Below the pieces are notes generated by a model. It was not told the origin of the DNA. It saw nothing but the letters and a program-made list of their open reading frames with translations, and searched no databases. A stretch of DNA of 64,000 nucleotides from Rhizobium bangladeshense (GTDB lineage Bacteria; Pseudomonadota; Alphaproteobacteria; Rhizobiales; Rhizobiaceae). Both the position numbers and the translations under genes were made by a program. Where the stretch lies: NCBI RefSeq assembly GCF_017357245.1, contig NZ_CP071612.1, positions 4,205,501 to 4,269,500 on the forward strand, read 5' to 3'. Shown here piece after piece: positions 1-10,500 of this stretch (its first letter is position 1; every line of letters begins with the position of its first letter).

Positions 1-857
1 GACAGGAGATGGGTTTCAACCTGCCGCTCTATCAGCAGTTCTACATTTATATCAAAGGCATCCTGTCCGGCGACTTCGGCAACTCGGTGCTGACGACCAA
101 TCCTGTCATGGTCGACATCCGCCGGGTCATGCCGGCGACGATCGAGCTCGCGACGTTGGGAACGCTGATCGGCGCCTGCGTCGGCGTGCCGCTCGGCGTT
201 CTCGCTGCGGTGCGCCGCGGCAGCATCGCTGACCAGATCGTGCGCGTCATCGGCCTGATCGGTTATTCCGTGCCGATCTTCTGGCTGGCACTGATCTCGC
301 TCGTCATCTTCTATGCGCAGCTGCGCTGGGTGGCCTTTCCCGGCCGCATCGACATCGTCTTCGAATATACCTTCACGCCGATCACCGGCTTCTATCTTCT
401 GGACAGCGCCTGGCAGGGGCAATGGGATGTCTTCTATGACGTCTTCCGCCACATCATCTTGCCCGCTTCGCTGCTCGGCTATTTCTCGCTCGCCTATATC
501 AGCCGCATGACCCGCAGCTTCATGCTGAACGAGCTTTCCCAGGAATATATCGTCGCTGCGCGGGCCAAGGGGCTTTCGGAAACGCGGGTGATCTGGGGCC
601 ACGCGCTGCGCAATGCCGCCGTGCCGCTCGTCACCGTCATCGCGCTTTCCTATGCCGGGCTGCTCGAAGGATCGGTACTGACCGAAACAGTCTTTTCCTG
701 GCCGGGTATCGGGCTCTACATCACCAATTCGCTGCAGAACGCCGATATGAACGCCGTGCTCGGCGGCACGATCGTCATCGGGACGATCTTCATCGGCATC
801 AACCTTCTGTCCGATCTTCTCTACCGGACGCTCGATCCGAGGACGCGAACCCGATGA
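1..857 (+). CDS. Dipeptide/oligopeptide ABC transporter permease (DppB-like), 5' end outside window
   Basis: Inner-membrane permease of a peptide-type ABC importer. The reading frame is already open at the left edge (codons run in frame before the first ATG at position 9). The family normally has about 40-50 more residues including the first membrane segment, so this is a 5'-truncated gene. About five hydrophobic segments are visible, plus the cytoplasmic EAA loop that contacts the ATPase (around AARAKGLSETRVIWGHALRN). Its stop overlaps the start of the next permease (ATGA), which indicates translational coupling. The binding-protein gene is not in view and probably lies to the left. The substrate cannot be told from sequence; dipeptides, oligopeptides, nickel or opines are all carried by this family. 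Confidence 0.9.
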   Translation, partial: QEMGFNLPLYQQFYIYIKGILSGDFGNSVLTTNPVMVDIRRVMPATIELATLGTLIGACVGVPLGVLAAVRRGSIADQIVRVIGLIGYSVPIFWLALISLVIFYAQLRWVAFPGRIDIVFEYTFTPITGFYLLDSAWQGQWDVFYDVFRHIILPASLLGYFSLAYISRMTRSFMLNELSQEYIVAARAKGLSETRVIWGHALRNAAVPLVTVIALSYAGLLEGSVLTETVFSWPGIGLYITNSLQNADMNAVLGGTIVIGTIFIGINLLSDLLYRTLDPRTRTR

Positions 858-1789
858 CGGCTCCTGCCAGCCCCTCTCCTGCGATGAGCCGCCGCGAATG
901 GCTGCTTTCCGACCGGCCGCAATCGCGCAGGCAGGCCCGTCTCGGCCGCGCTTACGTCACCTGGCGGCAGTTCACGGCCAACAGGCTCGCCGTCGTCGGC
1001 CTGCTGATCATCATCGCCCTGCTCCTCGTCGCCGCTTTCGCGGATCTCCTCGCCACGCACAACCCCATCGTCGGCGACCTCCGCAATGCCCGCCTGCTGC
1101 CACCGGGAACGAGCGGCTACCTGCTCGGCACGGATGATCAGGGCCGCGACATCTATTCACGGCTGATCTACGGATCGCGATTGACCCTGTTCGTCGTCGT
1201 GCTCGTCGCCATCATCTCCGCGCCGATCGGGCTGATCGTCGGCACGGTCTCCGGTTATGCCGGAGGCTGGGTGGATGCGACGCTGATGCGCATCACCGAT
1301 ATCTTTCTTGCCTTTCCTAAGCTGGTGCTGGCGCTCGCCTTCGTCGCCGCTCTCGGGCCCGGCATCCAGAATGCGGTCATCGCCATCGCCATCACCTCCT
1401 GGCCCCCCTATGCCCGCATCGCGCGCGCCGAGACGCTGACGGTCCGGCGTTCCGATTATATTTCAGCCGTGAAGCTGATGGGCGCTTCGCCGTTCCGCAT
1501 CATCGTGCGCCATGTCATGCCGCTCTGCATATCCTCGCTGATCGTGCGCGTGACGCTCGATATGGCAGGCATCATCCTGACGGCGGCCGGTCTCGGCTTC
1601 CTCGGGCTCGGGGCACAGCCGCCGCTGCCGGAATGGGGCGCGATGATCGCCTCAGGCCGGCGCTTCATTCTGGATCAGTGGTGGGTGGCGGCCATGCCCG
1701 GCATCGCCATCCTCATCGTCAGCCTCGGCTTCAATCTCCTCGGCGACGGCCTGCGCGACGCGCTCGATCCGAAGGAGAGCGGTCAATGA
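854..1789 (+). CDS. Dipeptide/oligopeptide ABC transporter permease (DppC-like)
   Basis: Second membrane subunit of the peptide ABC importer, 311 residues, a usual DppC/OppC length. It has the family N-terminal extension, then a membrane segment near residues 45-65, the conserved periplasmic block LLGTDDQGRDIYSRLIYG, four further membrane segments, and the EAA loop (SAVKLMGASPFRIIVRHVMP). The ATG at 854 overlaps the previous stop by 4 bp, and its own stop overlaps the next gene's ATG at 1786. The four genes therefore form one operon with coupled translation. Confidence 0.93.
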   Translation: MTAPASPSPAMSRREWLLSDRPQSRRQARLGRAYVTWRQFTANRLAVVGLLIIIALLLVAAFADLLATHNPIVGDLRNARLLPPGTSGYLLGTDDQGRDIYSRLIYGSRLTLFVVVLVAIISAPIGLIVGTVSGYAGGWVDATLMRITDIFLAFPKLVLALAFVAALGPGIQNAVIAIAITSWPPYARIARAETLTVRRSDYISAVKLMGASPFRIIVRHVMPLCISSLIVRVTLDMAGIILTAAGLGFLGLGAQPPLPEWGAMIASGRRFILDQWWVAAMPGIAILIVSLGFNLLGDGLRDALDPKESGQ

Positions 1790-2619
1790 CGGCGCTTCTG
1801 ACGGTCGACAAGCTCAAGGTCAGCTATCCCACCCGCACCGGCTTGATCGAGGCCGTGCGCGGCGTCTCCTTCACGCTCGGCAAGGAAAGGCTCGGCATCG
1901 TCGGCGAATCCGGCTCCGGCAAGTCGCAGACCGGCCGGGCGATCATGGGACTGACGCCGAAACACGGGATCGTGTCGGCCGACAGGCTCGATTTCAACGG
2001 CATCGATCTCCTCAAGGCGTCCGTCGGAGAAAGGCGCAGGCTGCGCGGCAAGCGCATCGCCATGATCCTGCAGGATCCGAAATATTCGCTCGATCCCGTC
2101 ATGACGATCGGCCGGCAGATCTGCGAGACGCTGCGCACGCATGAGAAGATCGGCAAAGCGGAAGCGCGCGAGCGGGCGCTCGCCATGCTGGAAGCCGTGC
2201 AGATCCGCGACCCGAACCGCGTCTTCGGCCTGTATCCGCACGAGGTCTCCGGCGGCATGGGGCAGCGCGCCATGATTGCGATGATGCTGATTGCCGGACC
2301 CGAACTGCTGATTGCCGACGAGCCCACTTCGGCGCTCGACGTGACGGTGCAGCTCGATGTTCTCCGAATCATGGACAGATTGGTCTCCGAGCGCGGCATG
2401 GGGCTGATCTTCGTTTCCCACGATTTGAGGCTGGTCTCTTCCTTCTGCGACCGGGTCATCGTCATGTATGCGGGAAAGATCGTCGAAGAGCTCGCGGCCG
2501 CCGATCTCAAACATGCGGACCATCCCTACACGCGGGGACTGCTGAACTGCATGCCGGAGATCGGCGCCAACCGTCATCCGCTGCCGGTGCTCGATCGCAG
2601 GCCGGAGTGGTCGGCATGA
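1786..2619 (+). CDS. Peptide ABC transporter ATP-binding protein (DppD-like)
   Basis: ATPase subunit 1 of the importer, 277 residues from the ATG at 1786. That start is chosen because it forms the ATGA overlap with dppC; the frame is open further upstream. Walker A is GESGSGKS at residues 40-47. The signature is VSGGMGQR rather than the commoner LSGGQ, and Walker B is LLIADEPTSALD followed by SHD. The C-terminal oligopeptide-transport extension after the switch His is short (about 60 residues), so the protein is at the small end for DppD (usually 320 or more). Confidence 0.92.
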   Translation: MTALLTVDKLKVSYPTRTGLIEAVRGVSFTLGKERLGIVGESGSGKSQTGRAIMGLTPKHGIVSADRLDFNGIDLLKASVGERRRLRGKRIAMILQDPKYSLDPVMTIGRQICETLRTHEKIGKAEARERALAMLEAVQIRDPNRVFGLYPHEVSGGMGQRAMIAMMLIAGPELLIADEPTSALDVTVQLDVLRIMDRLVSERGMGLIFVSHDLRLVSSFCDRVIVMYAGKIVEELAAADLKHADHPYTRGLLNCMPEIGANRHPLPVLDRRPEWSA

Positions 2620-3365
2620 GCACAGCCCTCCATGTCGACAATCTCAGTGTCGTCTACGATCATTTTCATGCGCTGAAGGATGTCGGCATCAGCGTCGAAC
2701 GTGGAGAATCCTTCGGCCTCGTCGGTGAGTCCGGGTCCGGGAAATCGACCTTGCTGCGCGCTATTGCCGGGCTTGCGCCAATCAATGGCGGCGCGATTCA
2801 CATCGACGGCGAAGCGCTGAAAGGTTCGAAGCGCAGCAAGGCTTTTTACCGGCGTGTGCAAATGGTCTTTCAGGATCCTTATGGCTCGCTGCATCCGCGC
2901 CAGACGATCGACCGGCTGCTGCTCGAACCGCTAGCGATCCACGCCATTGCCGACAGCGACAGGCGCATTGCCCGGGCGCTCGACGAAGTCGGTCTCGGCA
3001 ATGGTTTCCGTTTCCGCTACCCGCATCAGCTTTCCGGCGGCCAGCGGCAGCGCGTGGCGATCGCCAGGGCGCTGATCGTCGAACCATCGATCCTGCTGCT
3101 CGACGAGCCGACGTCGGCGCTCGACGCCTCGGTGCAGGCGGAGGTGCTGAATCTGCTCGAACAGATCCGCCGCGACCGCAAACTCACCTTCGTGATGGTG
3201 AGCCATGACCTCGGCGTCATCACCCACATGTGCGAAAGGCTCGCCGTGATGCGCAACGGCGCCGTCGTCGAACGATTAAGCTCAGAGCAGCTTGCGAAGG
3301 GTGCGGTCCAGGAGGATTACACGAAAAATTTGATGATCGCGAGCAAGGGTTTCGTCAAAGCCTGA
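2616..3365 (+). CDS. Peptide ABC transporter ATP-binding protein (DppF-like)
   Basis: Second ATPase of the same importer, 249 residues from the ATG at 2616, which overlaps the dppD stop. A GTG nine bases earlier is possible but less likely. Walker A is GESGSGKS at residues 37-44, the signature is LSGGQRQRVAIARAL, Walker B is LLLDEPTSALD and the switch is SHDLG. It is the last gene of the operon; no clear terminator hairpin follows, only about 160 bp before the next gene. Peptide importers need the two ATPases as a heterodimer. Confidence 0.92.
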   Translation: MSTALHVDNLSVVYDHFHALKDVGISVERGESFGLVGESGSGKSTLLRAIAGLAPINGGAIHIDGEALKGSKRSKAFYRRVQMVFQDPYGSLHPRQTIDRLLLEPLAIHAIADSDRRIARALDEVGLGNGFRFRYPHQLSGGQRQRVAIARALIVEPSILLLDEPTSALDASVQAEVLNLLEQIRRDRKLTFVMVSHDLGVITHMCERLAVMRNGAVVERLSSEQLAKGAVQEDYTKNLMIASKGFVKA

Positions 3366-3528
3366 AACGCAATTCATTTCAAGCTATTGAAAAGAAAGAT
3401 CCGCCGGCAGTGTTAAGGATAATGTTCCCCTAAAAGACGACCATTCAGCTAGACTATTGACAGCTGCCCCGCTTCTGTCATGATCCTGTTAACGATTGTT
3501 AGCTTTCGTGATCGATGGAGGTCGAAGC

Positions 3529-3714
3529 ATGTTCTTTCTCGGTGGGATGACCATGGGCTACCTCGTTCCTCCCGTTAGAGCCGATCGCAAGGAACAGATT
3601 GCCGTCTCCATGCCTGCTGAACAGGACCGGCGCCTGATCGAAACCGCCAATCTGCAGCAGAGCGAGAACGGCGTCGAGCGCTCCTTGATCTGGGCATGGC
3701 GCACACTCTGCTAA
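3529..3714 (+). CDS. Small hypothetical protein, 61 residues
   Basis: Not recognised. ATG at 3529 with a clean GGAGG at 3517-3521, seven bases upstream, which favours this start over in-frame starts at 3496. The product begins with a short hydrophobic stretch (MFFLGGMTMGYLVPP), is then polar, and ends in Trp-Ala-Trp-Arg-Thr-Leu-Cys. No membrane helix or known motif is evident. It stands alone between the peptide transporter and another small gene, and a TTGACA at about 3456 could be part of its promoter. The strong ribosome site is the main evidence that it is translated. Confidence 0.5.
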   Translation: MFFLGGMTMGYLVPPVRADRKEQIAVSMPAEQDRRLIETANLQQSENGVERSLIWAWRTLC

Positions 3715-3839
3715 GGAGTTGGTTGAATTTTCTCTTCCGCTCTCTCTGGACGGAAATTTATCTCTACCTACCTGATAGAGAATAAGAAATATAACAGCGA
3801 GCCGCACAACCGGCCGCATGAGAACAACGGAGGCGACAT

Positions 3840-3998
3840 ATGGCAGAGCTGGGTATTTCGCATACTCACGTGAACCACTATGGTTCCACCAAGAAGCCGC
3901 ACGCTACGCGCGACAGGCTTCAGACGGTGCTCCATGGCACGATTTTCACCGCAGCGTTCCTGTTCGTGGTGGCCATGGTCTGCGGCATCCTCGGATAA
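3840..3998 (+). CDS. Small single-pass membrane protein, 52 residues
   Basis: ATG at 3840 preceded by GGAGG at 3829-3833 with six bases of spacing. Residues 1-30 are polar with several His and Lys residues (SHTHVNHYGSTKKPH). Residues 32-52 form one hydrophobic helix (GTIFTAAFLFVVAMVCGILG), which suggests a tail-anchored or single-pass inner-membrane peptide with its N-terminus in the cytoplasm. The stop is followed after 12 bases by a perfect 9-bp hairpin, so this looks like a self-contained transcript. Function unknown. Confidence 0.6.
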   Translation: MAELGISHTHVNHYGSTKKPHATRDRLQTVLHGTIFTAAFLFVVAMVCGILG

Positions 3999-4010
3999 TG
4001 GCAACTGATA

Positions 4011-4032
4011 AGCCTCGGCGGGTGCCGAGGCT
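4011..4032 (+). terminator. Hairpin after the 52-residue membrane protein gene
   Basis: Perfect 9-bp stem AGCCTCGGC / GCCGAGGCT with a GGGT loop, 12 bases after the stop codon. There is no immediate T run, so termination strength is uncertain; the next T-rich stretch starts about 15 bases on. Confidence 0.6.
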
Positions 4033-4538
4033 GCGGCCATTGCCGCCTTTATTAATCGCGGACTTCCGATCTGTTTCGGCGATTCGAACGCCTTGGTCAT
4101 CCCCTCATCTTTTCAAGTCATCGAAAGGCGCCGCTCGCCAATGCGTGCGGCGCATGTCCGCGCTCGGGGCAAGCCGATCAAAACGCAGCCAGACGTCGAT
4201 CTGGCGAGCGAGCCTCCTTTTTGAAAGGCTCCTGTCGGCCGCAAGATGGCGACCACACGGTCTCGCTTGGCAAGCGCCGGCTCGCTCGGCTCACGACTTG
4301 ACTTGAATTATCCCGATAGTGTCCAACTTTTCGACAAGGTTTTGCGCAGAGGGTATTGATCGCCCCTCGGGTCGCCCTGGACCAAGGCCGCGCCCGGTTA
4401 AATCGCTTGCCAGACGTCATTCACCCCCGCTTCATCGATCTTCGAAGAAACGGGCTCCGTTCATGTAGCAGTCATGATAAGCAGTGCAAAAGGCTGAGCA
4501 AAACAGCCATAACTTTGTTTGGATCCAGAACCGAACCC
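4033..4538. other. Intergenic region upstream of ndvB
   Basis: About 500 bp with no convincing gene. ORFs here lack ribosome sites, and the ndvB frame is merely open back to a TTG at 4356. It holds a small hairpin (GCCAGA / TCTGGC, 4188-4205) and an AT-richer patch around 4300-4345 that could contain the ndvB promoter. No -35/-10 pair could be assigned with confidence. Confidence 0.4.
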
Positions 4539-7500
4539 ATGTCTATTGCCTATCTTACTCCGAGCCCTTCCCGCGAATCAGAGACGAAGCAAATCGATCA
4601 CAATGATTCGATCCGCTCGACCTATCTTTCCATCGAGGACATCAAGGCGATGGGCGAGGCGGTCGCCCGCAACGGCGTCAATAAGCTGCCGGCTTTCGCT
4701 GCCTTCGATTTCTTCGCGCGCCATAAGGAAAACGAGAAGGAAATCCTGCGCGTCTACCGCACGACGGCGACCGACGTCGAGGCTGGCGAGACGATCACGC
4801 CGGCGGCGGAATGGCTGCTCGACAATCATTATATTGTCGAAGAGGCGATCCAGGAGGTGCGCCGCGACTTTCCTCGCCGCTTCTACCGCGAATTGCCGAC
4901 CATGCGCGTCGGCGGCGTCGACATTCCGCGTACGCTGGTTCTTGCCTGGCTCTATGTCGCCCATACCCATAGCACGGTCTCGCAGGAAAGCCTGACGGCC
5001 CTGGTCGATGGCTTCCAGACCAGCGAGACGCTGAGGATCGGCGAACTCTGGGCTTTGCCCTCGCTCGTGCGCTACGTGCTGGTGGAAAATCTTCGCCGCA
5101 TTTCGAGCCGTGTCGAAGCCAGCCGCCGCCTGCGCCGCCGCGCCAACGAGGCGGCGGACGAATTGGTGCGCCTGACGGATCCGGCGAAGGCTGCCGCCTA
5201 TCTGAAGACGCTGGAGCCGCTTGCCGAGGACAATACCTTCTCGACCCAGTTCCTCTATCGCCTGCGTGACGGTTCGCAGACGTCGAGCCTGGCGATCACC
5301 TGGCTCGATCAGCGGCTGGAAGAGCTTGGCCGCAACACCGAGGAGGCGACGACGGCCGAACACAGCCGTCTCTCTTCCGGCAACGTGACGATGGGCAACA
5401 TCATCCGCAGCCTTCGCGAGATCGACGACACAGAATGGTCGGTCTGGGTCGAGCAGGTCAGCCATGTCGACAAGCTGCTCTGGGAGCATTCGGATTACGG
5501 CATCCTCGATTCCGGCTCGCGTAACAAGTACCGCAAGCAGATTGAAAAACTGGCCAAGCGCTCGCCGCTGACGGAAATGCAAATCGCCCAGCTGGCGCTC
5601 GATATGACAGAAGGGGCCAAGGCCTCCGGTAAGCCACAGCCGCATGAGCCGAATGTCGGCGGCTTCCTGTCCGGAGCGCAACGGCCGCAACTCGAGGCGC
5701 GGGCGAATTATCGCCCGACGTTCACCCAGCATTTCGTGCGGGTCGTGCGCCGATTCAACTGGCTGGCGATCGCGCTGCCTGTCATGCTCCTGACGATCAT
5801 CGCCATGGCGATCGTCGGCAGGTTCATGGCAAGTGCCGGAATGGGCGCGATCGAGATTGCAGTCCTGCTGATCATGTTCTCATTGCCGGCGTCCGAGGGC
5901 GCGACGGGCCTCTTCAATACCCTGCTGTCCTTCTTCGTGACGCCAGCCCGCCTCGTCGGCTACGAGTTCAAGGAAGGCATTCCGGAGGATGCACGCACGC
6001 TGCTAGTCGTGCCGTGCCTGATCTCGAACCGCGACAGTGTTGATGACCAGGTGCGCAATCTCGAGGTTCATTATCTTGCCAATCCGCGCGGGGAAATCTA
6101 TTTCGCGCTGCTCAGCGATTGGCCGGACAGTGATGTCGAGGAAACGCCCGCCGATCTCGAGGTTCTCGACTATGCAAGGCGCGAGATCGCCAATCTTTCC
6201 GCCCGTTACGCCTATGACGGCAAGACGCGCTTCTACCTCCTGCATCGCCGCCGCCTCTACAATCCCTCGGAAGGCGTGTGGATGGGCTGGGAGCGCAAGC
6301 GCGGCAAGTTGCATGAGCTGAACATGCTGTTGCGGGGCGACCGCGACACGACTTATCTGCCCGGCGCCAACACCGTCCCGGCCAATGTGCAATATGTCAT
6401 GACGCTCGATGCCGACACGCGCCTGATGCGCGATGCCGTCACCAAGCTCGTCGGCAAGCTCTATCATCCGATCAACCGCCCAGTCATCAACCCGAAGACC
6501 GGCCGCGTCGAGAGCGGTTATGGCGTGCTGCAGCCGCGTGTGACGCCCTCGCTGACGACGGGCAAGGATGCCTCGGTCTTCCAGCGCGTCTTCTCGATCA
6601 ACCGCGGCCTAGACCCCTATGTCTTCACCGTGTCAGACGTTTATCAGGACCTCGCCGGCGAAGGCACCTTCACCGGTAAGGGTCTCTATCATGTCGATGC
6701 TTTCGAAGCCTCGCTGAAGGGCCGCATCGAGGAGAACTCAGTGCTAAGCCACGATCTTCTCGAAGGCTCGATGGCGCGCTGTGCGCTCGTCACCGACCTT
6801 GAACTGGTCGAGGATTTTCCGATCCGCTACGAGGTCGAGACCTCGCGCCAGCATCGCTGGGCACGTGGCGACTGGCAGCTTCTGCCTTATATGTTCAATC
6901 CGAAATACGGCGTCACAGCGCTCGGCCGCTGGAAGATGTTCGACAATCTGCGCCGTTCGCTGACGCCGATCGCCTGGTTCTTCGCCTCCGTTCTCGGCTG
7001 GTATTTCATGGGTCCGCTCGGCGCGCTCGTCTGGCAGATTCTCTTGATTTTCTGCCTGTTCGTGGCGCCGACGCTGTCGCTCATCAACGGGATCATCCCG
7101 CGCACCAGCGATATCGTCGCCCGCGCCCATCTCTATACCGTCTGGTCGGATATCACGGCTGCCAATGCGCAGGTCGCATTGCGGATCGTCTTCATCGCCG
7201 ATTCGGCGGCGATGATGGCGGATGCGATCGGCCGTTCGCTTTACCGCCTGTTCGTCAGCCGCAAGCTGATGCTGCAGTGGCGGACCGCCGCCAGCGTTCA
7301 GGCCGGCGGGCAAGGTACCCTCGCCTCTTATTACAAGCAGATGTGGCATGCGCCGGTGCTGGCACTGCTGGCGCTCGGTTTCGCGGCCCTTCCCGGCGAC
7401 AACGCTTTCCTTGTCGGCATCCCCTTCGCGCTGCTGTGGATCCTCTCGCCTGTCGTCGCCTGGTATGTCAGCCAGTCGGCCGAGACCGAGGACCGGCTCG

Positions 7501-10500
7501 AAGTCGCCGACTCCGTTTCAAGCGAACTGCGCAAGATCGCCCGGCGCACCTGGCGTTATTTCGAGACCTTCACCACTCCCGAGCAGAATTATCTGCCGCC
7601 TGACAATATCCAGGAAACGCCGCATGTCATTGTGGCGGCGCGCACCTCGCCGACCAATATCGGCGTCTACCTGCTCTCCGTGGTTTCCGGCCGGCATTTC
7701 GGATGGTTCTCCTTTGAAGAGACAATCGAGCGGCTGGAGCAGACGATCGCGACGATCGACAAAATGGAGAAATTCCGCGGCCATCTGTTCAACTGGTATC
7801 ATACCGATACGCTGCAGACGCTTGGGCCGCGTTACGTCTCTGCCGTCGACAGCGGCAATCTCGCCGGTCACCTGATCGCAGTTTCCTCGGCCTGCCGCAA
7901 CTGGGCCGAGGCGCCGTCGGCCCACATGCAGGGCAATCTCGACGGTGTCGGCGACACCGCCGGCATCCTCGGCGAAGTGCTGGCGGATCTACCCGACGAC
8001 CGCAAGACCGTGCGCCCACTGCGCCGGCGCCTGGAAGAGCGCATCATCGGCTTCCAGAATGCGCTTGCCGCCGTCAAGCGCGAGCACGAATTCGCCTCGA
8101 TCCGCATCATCAACCTTGCCGTTCTCGCACGCGACATCGAGAAGCTTGCCGCCAATCTCGACCACGAGGTCAAGTCGAAGCAGAGCGAAGAGGTCACCCA
8201 ATGGGCGGCGTCGCTGGTGAAGGTCTGTGAGGCGCATATATCAGACAGCACCTTCGATCTCTCGAAAGTCGATGCGCTCCGGCCGCGCCTTGTGGCTTTG
8301 CGTGACAAGGCCCGCGATCTCGCCTTCTCGATGGATTTCGGCTTCCTGTTCCGGCCGGAACGGCGCCTGCTGTCGATCGGCTACCGCGTCGAAAGCGGCG
8401 AGCTCGACCAGGCCTGCTATGACCTTCTCGCCTCGGAATGCCGCCTGACCAGTCTCTTCGGCATCGCCAAGGGTGATCTGCCAACGGAACACTGGTACCG
8501 TCTCGGCCGCCAGGTCGTACCAGTCGGATCACGCGGCGCGCTGGTGTCCTGGTCCGGCTCGATGTTCGAATATCTGATGCCGCCGCTCGTCATGCAGGAG
8601 CGTGGCGGCGGTATTCTCAACCAGACGAACAATCTGGTCGTCGTCGAGCAGATGAACTATGCCCGCAAGCTCGGTATCCCGTGGGGCATTTCGGAAGCGG
8701 CCTTCAATGCCCGCGACCATAACCTCAATTACCAGTACACGAATTTCGGCGTGCCGACGCTCGGTCTCAAGCGCGGCCTCGGCCACAATGCCGTCATCGC
8801 ACCCTATGCATCGCTGCTGGCCAGCCAGTACGACCCGCCGGGCGCGCTCGAAAACCTGCAGAGGCTGCGCAAGGTTGGCGCGCTCGGCAAGTTCGGCTTC
8901 CATGACGCGGTCGATTTCACGCCGACGCGCGTGCCGGAAGGCAAGAAATGCGCAGTGGTCTACAACTATTATGCCCACCATCACGGCATGTCGATCGCGG
9001 CCGTCGCCAATGTCGCCTTCAACGGCCATCTGCGTGAGCTCTTCCACTCCGACCCGGTCATCGAGGCGGCGGAACTTCTGCTGCAGGAAAAGGCGCCGCG
9101 CGACATTCCCGTGATGAGCGGAAAGCACGAATCCGATACGCCGGCCAGTATCCAGGACGATCTGCTGCGGCCGGAAATCAGGAAGATCAGTGATCCCCTT
9201 TCGCGCGACCGCGAACTCGTCTTCCTGTCGAACGGTCATTACTCGCTGATGCTGACGGCGACGGGCGCTGGTTATTCCCGCTGGAATGGTCTTTCCGTTT
9301 CCCGCTGGAAAGCCGATCCGACCGAAGACCGCTGGGGCACCTTCATCTTCCTGCGCGATACCGCCACAAACGAATGGTGGTCGGCGACAGCAGAGCCGAA
9401 GGGTGTCGAGGGCGAAAAGATCAAGGTCGAATTCGCCGACGAGAAGGCGCAGTTCACCAAGACGGTCGGCGACCTGACGAGCGAGGTGGAGTGCATCATC
9501 GCGACCGAGCACGATGCCGAAGCCCGCCGCGTCACCCTGCTCAACATGGGCACGGAAGATCGTTTCATCGAAGTGACATCCTATCTCGAGCCGGTGATCA
9601 CCTCTGATGATACGGACAACGCGCATCCGGCATTCGCCCGCATGTTCATCAAGACCGAGATCGGCAAGCGCGGCGACGTCATCCGCGCCGAACGCAACAA
9701 GCGTGATCCGAACGAGCCGAACATCAGCATCGCGCATCTGATCGTCGACAATGCCGGCGACACCCGTCACACCGAATTTGAGACCGACCGGCGCAAGTTC
9801 ATCGGCCGTGGCCGCAGCCTTGCCGATGCGGCGGCCTTCGATCCGGGTGCGACGCTTTCCGGCAGCGACGGCTTCATGCTCGATGCCGTGATGTCGCTGC
9901 GCCGCACCGTACGGGTGCCGGCCGGCAAGAAGGTCAGCGTGTTCTTCTGGACAATCGCCGCGCCGAGCCGCGACGAGGTCGACAAGGCGGTCAACCGCTA
10001 CCGTCACCCCGATGCCTTCAACCATGAGCTCGTCCAGGCTTGGACGCGCACGCAGGTGCAGATGCGTCATGTCGGCGTCACCTCGCAGCAGGCGGCCGCC
10101 TTCCAGCATCTCGGGCGCTACCTCGTCTATCCCGACATGCAGCTGCGCAAGGATGAGGCGACCGTAGAGGCCGGCCTGCAATCGCAATCGGCGCTCTGGC
10201 CGCTGGCGATCTCCGGCGACTTCCCGATTTTCACGCTGCGCGTCAACGACGACATGGATCTCGATATCGCCCGCGAGGCGCTGCTGGCGCAGGAATATCT
10301 GCGCTCGCGCGGTGTCACCGCCGATTTGGTCATCATGAATGAACGCGCCTCTTCCTATGCGCAGGATATGCAACATGCGCTGGACGCCATGTGCGAGAAC
10401 GTTCGCCGCATTGGCCAGGCCGACGGCTTGCGCCAGCATATCTTCGCGGTTCGCAAGGACCTGATGGAGGAAGGCACTTACAACGCGCTGATCGCGGCTT

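Noticed and set aside
3818..4306. 162-codon ORF over the small membrane protein gene
   Set aside because: It overlaps the better-supported 52-residue gene and its terminator hairpin in another frame and has no ribosome site.
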